Positions 5,815-10,647 of a stretch of DNA of 10,647 nucleotides are shown one piece after another (the stretch's first letter is position 1; each line of letters opens with the position of its first letter). Source of the stretch: Vicinamibacteria bacterium (GTDB lineage: Bacteria > Acidobacteriota > Vicinamibacteria > Vicinamibacterales > UBA2999); assembly GCA_025924295.1 (NCBI GenBank), contig JAICEG010000153.1, forward strand, positions 1 to 10,647, written 5' to 3'. Under the pieces are notes generated by a model. It saw only the letters and a program-made list of their open reading frames with translations. It was not told the origin of the DNA and made no database searches. The translations under genes and the position numbers were made by a program.

Positions 5815-6807
5815 CTACAGCACTCCGGCCTTGAGCTTCAGCACATCGGCCTTCTCGGAGCGTGGGCCGTACTGGCTGATCACCTGCGCCGCCATCGCAC
5901 CACCGAGCTTGCCCGCCGTCTTCAGGTCGGTCCCCTGCGTGTACGCGTAGAGGAACCCGGCAGCATAGGCGTCGCCAGCGCCGGTCGTATCGACGACCTT
6001 GACGCCCTTGACGGCATCGATGACGTGGATCTCATTGCCCTTGACCACGACCGAGCCCTTCTCGCTGCGCGTCAGCGCCGCAATCTCGCAGTGCTCGCGC
6101 ACCTGCTGCAGCGCCGTGTCGAAGTCGTCGGTCTGGTAGAGCGACAGAATCTCGCTCTCGTTCGCGAACAGGATGTCGACGTACTTCTCCGCCAGATCGA
6201 GGAATTCGTCGCGGAAGCGCGCGACGCAGAATGCGTCCGACAGCGTGAGCGAGACCTTGACCCCGTTCTCCTTGGCTTTCATCGCCGCATCGAGCATCGC
6301 CTGCTTCGCGCGCGGCAGGTCCCACAGGTAGCCCTCCATGTAGATCACCTTCGAGGCGCTGACGTGATCCATGTTGACGTCCTCGGGGCCGAGCTGTGTG
6401 CACGCGCCGAGGAACGTCTGCATCGTCCGCTGCGCGTCAGGCGTCACGAAGATCAGGCTGCGCGCTGTCGGAAGCCCCCCGGTCAGCGGCCGCGTGTCGT
6501 AGGTCACGCCGGCGGCGCGGATATCGTGCGTAAAGATCTTGCCGAGCTGATCGTCAGCCACCTTGCCGATGTACGCCGTCTTTCCTCCGAGCATCGCGAT
6601 GCCGGCAATGGTGTTCCCCGCCGATCCGCCGGACGCCTCCTTGCCAGGTCCCATGATGCCGTACAGCTTCTCGGCCATCTCGGCGTCGATCAGGTTCATC
6701 GCGCCCTTGGGCAGGTTGTGCGAGACGAGCAGGGCGTCGTCGGCCTGGGCAATCACGTCGACAATGGCGTTGCCGATCGCAGTGACATCGAACTTGGCAT
6801 TACTCAT
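5815..6807 (-). CDS. Adenosine-kinase-like PfkB family sugar/nucleoside kinase
   Basis: A 330-residue ribokinase (PfkB) fold enzyme, most like bacterial adenosine kinases (adenosine + ATP to AMP + ADP). N-terminal AIGNAIVDVIA (10-20) and GGSAGNTIAG (60-69) are substrate-side motifs. EGYLWDLPRAK (158-168), LTLSDAFCV (187-195) and FANESEI (214-220) lie in the middle. DTTGAGDAYAAGFLY (273-287) is PfkB signature 2, with Asp279 as the expected catalytic base. The whole pattern closely recalls adenosine kinases of Alphaproteobacteria (from memory). ATG at 6807 has AAGGAG ten bases upstream. It starts 26 nt after mtnP, which supports a purine nucleoside salvage role. Ribokinase-like sugar specificity is the main alternative. 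Its TAG lies 3 nt from the convergent guaB-like stop. Confidence 0.88.
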   Translation of the reverse strand: MSNAKFDVTAIGNAIVDVIAQADDALLVSHNLPKGAMNLIDAEMAEKLYGIMGPGKEASGGSAGNTIAGIAMLGGKTAYIGKVADDQLGKIFTHDIRAAGVTYDTRPLTGGLPTARSLIFVTPDAQRTMQTFLGACTQLGPEDVNMDHVSASKVIYMEGYLWDLPRAKQAMLDAAMKAKENGVKVSLTLSDAFCVARFRDEFLDLAEKYVDILFANESEILSLYQTDDFDTALQQVREHCEIAALTRSEKGSVVVKGNEIHVIDAVKGVKVVDTTGAGDAYAAGFLYAYTQGTDLKTAGKLGGAMAAQVISQYGPRSEKADVLKLKAGVL

Positions 6808-6817
6808 CAGCGGTTCT

Positions 6818-6823
6818 CTCCTT
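6818..6823 (-). promoter_or_regulatory. Ribosome binding site of the adenosine-kinase-like gene
   Basis: AAGGAG on the minus strand in the 26-nt gap after mtnP, ten bases before the ATG at 6807. It suggests efficient re-initiation within the operon. Confidence 0.6.
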
Positions 6824-6833
6824 GATCTCTCGG

Positions 6834-7703
6834 TTACGTCGTTTGCAGATACTTACCAACCAGCGGTGCCAAGTCCTGCCTGACCTGCGGCGGGATCGCA
6901 TCCGGGCGGGTAATGAGGGCGTACTTGAGCGCCGACGCGCATTCGCACGACCGCTCGTAGGGGAGGCCTTCGACCGCTTTGGCGATGATGTGTTGCGCTG
7001 TCCTGGCGTTCTGCATCAAATTCGCGATGATCATGTCCACGGTGACCGAGTCGTGGTCGGGATGCCAGCAGTCGTAGTCGGTGACGAGCGCGATCGTGGA
7101 GTAACAGATCTCGGCCTCGCGCGCGAGCTTGGCTTCCTGCAGGTTGGTCATTCCAATGATATCCGCTCCCCACGAGCGGTACAACTTCGACTCGGCGAGC
7201 GTCGAAAACTGCGGGCCCTCCATGCAGACGTACGTGCCGCCGGTATGCACGGCCGCCCCGGACTCCTGCCCGCTTTCGCTGACCAGCCGGCTGAGAAGCT
7301 TGCAGAAGGGATGTGCAAACCCGACGTGCGCCGCAAGGCCACGCCCGAAGAACGTGCTGGTGCGGCCCGTCGTCCGATCGATGAACTGATCGGGAATGAC
7401 GATATCGAGCGGCTTGTACTCCTCTTTGAGGCTGCCAACCGCACTGGCCGAGAGGATGTATTCGACACCGAGCAGTTTCATGCCGTAGATGTTGGCGCGG
7501 AAGTTCAATTCGAACGGGAGCAACCGGTGACCGGCGCCGTGGCGAGCGAGAAACGCGACGCGCTTCCCACGCAGGGTGCCCAGCAGGTACGGTCCCGACG
7601 GATCGCCGAACGGCGTGCTGAGTGTGACTTCTTTCCGATCCGTGACGTCGGCCATGTCGTACAGGCCGCTGCCGCCAATGATGCCAATCTGAACGTTGTC
7701 CAA
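6834..7703 (-). CDS. mtnP: S-methyl-5'-thioadenosine phosphorylase
   Basis: Phosphorolysis of methylthioadenosine to adenine and 5-methylthioribose 1-phosphate; it starts methionine salvage and clears an inhibitory by-product of polyamine synthesis. The 289-residue product has the MTAP/PNP type-2 motifs: GGSGLYD (10-16), RHGAGH (54-59, phosphate binding), ASAVGSL (86-92), CMEGPQFST (160-168) and GMTNLQEAKLAREAEICY (184-201). VTDYDCWH (207-214) follows. The two Asp residues in DYD (209, 211) mark preference for 6-aminopurines over guanosine or inosine. The start is TTG at 7703, supported by GGAG five bases upstream and by the immediate IGIIGGSG homology; no ATG is available nearby. It lies 33 nt after the epimerase fusion and just before the adenosine-kinase-like gene. 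Confidence 0.96.
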   Translation of the reverse strand: MDNVQIGIIGGSGLYDMADVTDRKEVTLSTPFGDPSGPYLLGTLRGKRVAFLARHGAGHRLLPFELNFRANIYGMKLLGVEYILSASAVGSLKEEYKPLDIVIPDQFIDRTTGRTSTFFGRGLAAHVGFAHPFCKLLSRLVSESGQESGAAVHTGGTYVCMEGPQFSTLAESKLYRSWGADIIGMTNLQEAKLAREAEICYSTIALVTDYDCWHPDHDSVTVDMIIANLMQNARTAQHIIAKAVEGLPYERSCECASALKYALITRPDAIPPQVRQDLAPLVGKYLQTT

Positions 7704-7705
7704 TC

Positions 7706-7733
7706 GATCTCCGGTCTCCGGTCTCTCGTCCCG
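7706..7733. repeat. Degenerate 7-base tandem repeat tract before mtnP
   Basis: On the plus strand four consecutive 7-base units read GATCTCC, GGTCTCC, GGTCTCT and CGTCCCG. The tract fills most of the 33-nt gap between the fusion gene and mtnP, and it contains the mtnP ribosome binding site. Confidence 0.6.
7709..7712 (-). promoter_or_regulatory. Ribosome binding site deciding the TTG start of mtnP
   Basis: GGAG on the minus strand, five bases upstream of the TTG at 7703. It lies within the 7-base repeat tract. Confidence 0.6.
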
Positions 7734-7736
7734 GTT

Positions 7737-8999
7737 CTACAGTACTTGTTCCACGAACCTCTTGCCGCCGGTCTCGCGTATGTAACCGGCGGCCACTTTC
7801 GGATCGTGCTCGAAGAAAATCAGGTACTCGCGCTCGATGGCTTCGCGAATGAACCGCTTCTTGAACGCGAGCGTTTCCATCGGGAACAGGTCGTAACCCA
7901 TTACCCATGGATCCTGCAGGTGGGCCGTCGTCGGGATCATGTCCGCCACGAACACACCGGTCCGCCCGCCCGACTCGAGATACACGATCTGGTGCTGGCC
8001 GGTATGACCGCCGGTCCGCTCGACGCGAACGCCCGGCTTGATCGTGCAGTCGTCAGGGAAGAAATCGACCACGCCGGCCGACTTCAGAGGGACGAAATCT
8101 TCCTGCAGATAGCTCGCGCGATTGCGTTCGTGTGGATGCGTCGCATCCTCCCACTCGGCCGCGCGAATCAGGTATCGCGCGTTCGCAAAGTGCGGACGCA
8201 GTGCACCATCGACCTGCGCCGTCGCACCGCCGAAGTGATCGAAGTGAAGATGCGTCGCGAGCGCGATGTCGATTGACTCCGACGTCAGCTTCACGGTGTC
8301 CAGCGCATGATCGAGTGTCCGACTGCGATCGAGCGCGTAGATGTCCACCTGTTTGGGGCCCATCTTGTCGCCGGCTCCGCAATCGATCAGCATCCGCCCC
8401 CATGACGCCTCGACGAGCAACGGGCGCATCGCCAGCTGAATGCGGTTGTGGTCGTCTGGCGGGCTCAACTTCTCCCACAACGGCCGCGGCACCACGCCGA
8501 ACATCGCACCACCGTCGAGCCTGAACGGCCCGTCGTTCAGCGTCGTCAGCTGCAGGTCGCCGAAAGCGATGCTCTTCACCTCGAGCCTGACGTCCGGCGC
8601 GGCGCTCTGTTTGAGCTCGACCAGCACTCCGTGGGCGGCCGAGGGATGAATGAAGGCGACCAGCGAACCCTCGGCACCGGGTCGCGGCTCGGAGTTGATC
8701 AGGCGAACTCCCCGGGCAGCGAGGTTCGCAAGCGCCGCGCGGATGTCATCGACGCGCAGCGTCACATGGTGGAGCCCGGGCCCGCGCTTGCCGATGTAGG
8801 TCGCGATGGGTGAATCGGGGGCCGTGGCTTCCAGTAGTTCCAGCGCCGGACCACCCACCGGGATCGCGCGCGCTCTGACGCGCTCGGTCGTGACGTCTTC
8901 GGGCGCTTCGATCTGGAGCCCCAGCGCTTCTCCGTAAAAGGCGAGCGCCTTCTCGATGTCCTGCACGGCGATGCCGACGTGATCGAGGACTGCTCTCAT
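7737..8999 (-). CDS. Fusion: methylmalonyl-CoA epimerase (VOC) + metallo-beta-lactamase-fold hydrolase
   Basis: One uninterrupted 420-residue frame joins two enzymes. Residues 1-132 are a methylmalonyl-CoA epimerase, which converts (S)- to (R)-methylmalonyl-CoA. It has LDHVGIAV (His7), LELLE (Glu54 at the usual Gln position), GLHHVTLRVDD (His78) and GVLVELKQ (Glu128) as the metal set of this VOC family. After a linker of about 12 residues, 145-420 form an MBL-fold hydrolase with THLHFDH (249-255), GHTGQH (His332), VAD (Asp353) and FEHDP (His398). That is a complete dinuclear metal site. The hydrolase part resembles YtnP/AHL-lactonase-like proteins; its substrate is unknown. The ATG at 8999 shares ATGA with the meaB stop. 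The open frame continues upstream to 9314, but that part lies over meaB. An internal GTG at 8579 could start the hydrolase alone, but its GAG lies too close. Confidence 0.92.
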   Translation of the reverse strand: MRAVLDHVGIAVQDIEKALAFYGEALGLQIEAPEDVTTERVRARAIPVGGPALELLEATAPDSPIATYIGKRGPGLHHVTLRVDDIRAALANLAARGVRLINSEPRPGAEGSLVAFIHPSAAHGVLVELKQSAAPDVRLEVKSIAFGDLQLTTLNDGPFRLDGGAMFGVVPRPLWEKLSPPDDHNRIQLAMRPLLVEASWGRMLIDCGAGDKMGPKQVDIYALDRSRTLDHALDTVKLTSESIDIALATHLHFDHFGGATAQVDGALRPHFANARYLIRAAEWEDATHPHERNRASYLQEDFVPLKSAGVVDFFPDDCTIKPGVRVERTGGHTGQHQIVYLESGGRTGVFVADMIPTTAHLQDPWVMGYDLFPMETLAFKKRFIREAIEREYLIFFEHDPKVAAGYIRETGGKRFVEQVL

Positions 9000-9979
9000 C
9001 GGCGCTCGTGGTCCGGGATTCGGGACTCGGGATGCAGCATTCGATTCATGAGGTCCTGAACTACCGAGTATGGATCGCGCGTTCGCTCGCTGACAGCCTC
9101 GACCAGGCGATCGAACTCCCCTGCCGGGAGCACCCTGTCCACGTGCTGCAGGAATGAGGTCGCCAGCACGTCGCGCAGTCGAGCCCGATATCGCTGCCGG
9201 CGATGTTCCGGGCGATGTGTTGCCGCCCACTCCCGGAACCGTCCCACGTCCTTCCACAACGTGTCGACGCCGGCTCCCGTCGTCGCCTCGGTCTTCACGA
9301 TCGGCGGCTTCCACTCCGACGCGTCATAGGCCTTGAGCGACAGGTTCGAGGCAACACCCTGGACCACGCGGTCCGCGCCCTCGCGATCGGCCTTGTTCAC
9401 GACGAAGATGTCGCCGATCTCCATGACTCCCGCTTTGATCGCCTGGAGATCGTCTCCGGCACCGGGAACGAGCAGGACGATCGAAATGTCGGCGGCCGAG
9501 ACGATGTCCACTTCGTCCTGCCCGACGCCTACCGTCTCGATGATCACGATGTCGCAGCCCGCGGCGTCGAGGACGAGCGCAGCGTCGGAGGTCGCGCGTG
9601 CAAGCCCGCCAAGATGTCCACGCGTCGCCATGCTTCGAATGAACACGCCGGTGTCGCCCGCGTGCGCGTTCATCCTGACGCGATCCCCGAGCACGGCTCC
9701 TCCGGAGAACGGGCTCGTCGGATCGACAGCGATCACGCCGACCTTGAGACCGGAACTTCGAATCTCGGCGATGAGGCGATCGACCAGCGTGCTCTTGCCC
9801 GTGCCCGGAGCGCCGGTGATGCCCACCAGAAACGCGCGGCCCGTGCGCGGATAAATGGCGCGAATCAGATCTCGTCCTGCCGGTCCATCGTCTTCGACGA
9901 GCGATATCGCCCTGGCAATTGCTCTGACATCACCCGCGACCACACGCGCGGACAGATCTGTAAGGGGGTCGGGGGTCAT
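8996..9979 (-). CDS. meaB: Methylmalonyl-CoA mutase-associated G-protein chaperone MeaB
   Basis: A SIMIBI-class GTPase that loads and protects adenosylcobalamin in methylmalonyl-CoA mutase (MeaB/ArgK/MMAA family). In 327 residues it shows Walker A GAPGTGKST (56-64), DPTSPFSGGAVLGDRVRM (86-103), the switch segment ETVGVGQDEVD (148-158) and the guanine-specificity motif NKAD (195-198). The usual N-terminal RVVAGDVRAIARAISLVED is present. The C-terminus carries an atypical tail, HPESRIPDHERR, encoded by a 7-base repeat tract. ATG at 9979 lies inside one arm of a 22-bp inverted repeat that encodes MTPDPL. No Shine-Dalgarno precedes it, but its position matches normal MeaB length. The stop overlaps the epimerase fusion start by four bases, linking two steps of the methylmalonyl-CoA pathway. 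The mutase itself is not in the window. Confidence 0.96.
   Translation of the reverse strand: MTPDPLTDLSARVVAGDVRAIARAISLVEDDGPAGRDLIRAIYPRTGRAFLVGITGAPGTGKSTLVDRLIAEIRSSGLKVGVIAVDPTSPFSGGAVLGDRVRMNAHAGDTGVFIRSMATRGHLGGLARATSDAALVLDAAGCDIVIIETVGVGQDEVDIVSAADISIVLLVPGAGDDLQAIKAGVMEIGDIFVVNKADREGADRVVQGVASNLSLKAYDASEWKPPIVKTEATTGAGVDTLWKDVGRFREWAATHRPEHRRQRYRARLRDVLATSFLQHVDRVLPAGEFDRLVEAVSERTRDPYSVVQDLMNRMLHPESRIPDHERR
9015..9035. repeat. 7-base tandem repeat tract in the meaB 3' end
   Basis: Three consecutive plus-strand units: GGGATTC (9015-9021), GGGACTC (9022-9028) and GGGATGC (9029-9035). They encode the non-conserved C-terminal tail of MeaB. This resembles heptameric low-complexity tracts seen between genes of some high-GC bacteria (from memory). 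Confidence 0.65.
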
Positions 9980-10044
9980 TTGACGTGGACAGTTGGAGAC
10001 TATCGCGGGCCGAGTGTCCTCATCAAATGACCCCCGACCCCCTT
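9962..10044. repeat. 83-bp element with perfect 22-bp inverted arms at the meaB start (REP/BIME- or MITE-like)
   Basis: The arm at 9962-9983 is the exact reverse complement of 10023-10044, with a 39-base spacer. Each arm contains two G5/C5 runs (GGGGGTCGGGGGTCATTT on one strand). The left arm holds the meaB ATG and its first codons; the right arm lies six bases beyond the acyl-CoA dehydrogenase stop. A 22-bp stem could form in RNA, but no U-tract follows. The layout suggests a palindromic dispersed repeat of the REP/BIME kind, which is inference because only one copy is in the window. Confidence 0.85.
9999..10026 (-). promoter_or_regulatory. Candidate sigma70-like promoter for meaB
   Basis: On the minus strand TTGATG (10021-10026) and GATAGT (9999-10004) are 16 bases apart, each matching four of six consensus bases. 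Transcription would start near 9992, about 12 bases before the meaB ATG. That would give a nearly leaderless mRNA and leave the first repeat arm out of the transcript. It is a weak match in GC-rich DNA. Confidence 0.22.
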
Positions 10045-10050
10045 GCGAAT

Positions 10051-10647
10051 TTAGTCGGTGGCGAGCAGCTGACGGGCAATGACAAGGCGCTGAATCTCGC
10101 TCGTGCCCTCGCCGATCGTGGTGAGCTTGACGTCGCGGAAGAATTTCTCGGCTGGATAGTCTTTGACGAAGCCGTACCCGCCGTAGATCTGCACGCCGTC
10201 CTCGGCAACGCGGACGGCGACCTCGCTCGAGTAGAGCTTGGCCATCGCCGCCTCCAGCGTCGTGCGGCGCCCCTCGTCCTTCATGGCGGCGGCGCGATAC
10301 GTCAACAGGCGCGCCCCTTCGATGTGCGTCGCGGCGTCAACCAACTTCGCACGCACGCTCTGGAATGCCCCGATCGGCTGACCGAACTGCTTGCGCTCGA
10401 ACGCATAGCTGCGCGCCGCTTCGTAGGCACCCTGCGCGAGCCCGACGGCAAGAGCCGCGATGCCGATGCGTCCGGCATCGAGCACCTGCAGCGCATTGAT
10501 GAACCCCTGACCTTCGACTCCCACCATCTGCGATGCTGGAACACGGCACTGCTCGAAAATGACCTCGCTCGTTTCGCTCGCTCTCATCCCGAGCTTGTTT
10601 TCCTTCTTCCCGGCACGAAGCCCCTTGGCACCACGTTCGACGATGAA
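10051..10647 (-). CDS. Acyl-CoA dehydrogenase, C-terminal 199 residues (runs off the right edge)
   Basis: An FAD-dependent enzyme that oxidises acyl-CoA to trans-2-enoyl-CoA and passes electrons to ETF. The N-terminus lies beyond the window; the frame is open to base 10647. Visible parts are the end of the middle beta domain (FIVERGAKGLRAGKKENKLGM, fragment residues 1-20) and the start of the C-terminal helical domain (GFINALQVLDAGRIGIAALAVG). Next come YAFERKQFGQPIGAFQSVRAKL and the signature IYGGYGFVKDYPAEKFFRDV, then TTIGEGTSEIQRLVIARQLL. The Glu in GEGT (fragment residue 181) matches the catalytic base of short/medium-chain enzymes. Substrate cannot be fixed; butyryl- or branched-chain acyl-CoA is likely given meaB and the epimerase downstream. 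The TAA lies 72 bases before the meaB start, across the inverted-repeat element. Confidence 0.95.
   Translation of the reverse strand, partial: FIVERGAKGLRAGKKENKLGMRASETSEVIFEQCRVPASQMVGVEGQGFINALQVLDAGRIGIAALAVGLAQGAYEAARSYAFERKQFGQPIGAFQSVRAKLVDAATHIEGARLLTYRAAAMKDEGRRTTLEAAMAKLYSSEVAVRVAEDGVQIYGGYGFVKDYPAEKFFRDVKLTTIGEGTSEIQRLVIARQLLATD

Noticed and set aside
6822..8276. Plus-strand open frame of 484 codons
   Set aside because: Antisense to mtnP and the epimerase-hydrolase fusion; no family features. The minus-strand products are unmistakable.
9000..9314. N-terminal extension of the epimerase fusion by 105 codons
   Set aside because: It overlaps the 3' third of meaB in another frame and is low-complexity Gly/Arg/Pro. 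The ATG at 8999, in ATGA with the meaB stop, starts exactly at epimerase homology.
9203..10030. Plus-strand open frame of 275 codons across meaB
   Set aside because: Antisense to meaB, whose GTPase motifs are complete; no start signal or domain seen on the plus strand.
9962..10044. Intrinsic transcription terminator at the inverted repeat
   Set aside because: The stem is strong, but the loop is 39 bases and no T-run follows either arm, so it does not fit a standard rho-independent terminator.

Overview
This window most likely comes from a high-GC member of the Acidobacteriota, possibly of the Vicinamibacteria type. The best lineage marker is the secreted protein at 3255-4172, which has the layout of the 'VWFA-related Acidobacterial domain' family (TIGR03436). 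The DUF2085, DUF6677-like and VanZ-like membrane genes next to it fit this assignment. The lineage is inferred from protein architecture; no search was run. The window is densely coded, with no gap above 300 bases and no tRNA, rRNA, CRISPR array or intact transposon seen. Apart from one plus-strand gene (guaB-like), all genes lie on the minus strand.

Region A (1-4172, minus strand, read from right to left): a VWFA-like secreted protein, a DUF2085 membrane protein, a DUF6677-like membrane protein, a 57-residue two-helix membrane protein, a VanZ-like protein, then ribH, nusB and lysS (lysS runs off the left edge). Gaps are at most about 55 nt, and several junctions overlap by a few bases. This could be one long operon, or a membrane-protein operon followed by a ribH-nusB-lysS housekeeping operon.

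Region B (4173-5811): a short divergent intergenic region, then an IMP dehydrogenase/GMP reductase superfamily gene on the plus strand. Its catalytic loop and flap do not match standard IMPDH. Its stop lies 3 nt from the stop of the convergent kinase gene. A perfect 12-bp inverted repeat lies in its 3' coding end.

Region C (5815-10647, minus strand, read from right to left): acyl-CoA dehydrogenase (runs off the right edge), meaB, a methylmalonyl-CoA epimerase fused to a metallo-beta-lactamase-fold hydrolase, mtnP, and an adenosine-kinase-like PfkB enzyme. The first three belong to acyl-CoA and propionyl/methylmalonyl-CoA catabolism with B12 mutase maintenance. The last two salvage methylthioadenosine, adenosine and possibly 5'-deoxyadenosine. 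The acyl-CoA dehydrogenase and meaB are separated by an 83-bp element with perfect 22-bp inverted arms. One arm supplies the start codon and first codons of meaB.

The points most worth a second look are the epimerase-hydrolase fusion, the atypical IMPDH/GMPR, the inverted-repeat element at the meaB start, and the degenerate 7-base repeat tracts at two gene boundaries in region C. No clear case for a wholly new defence or mobile system was found.
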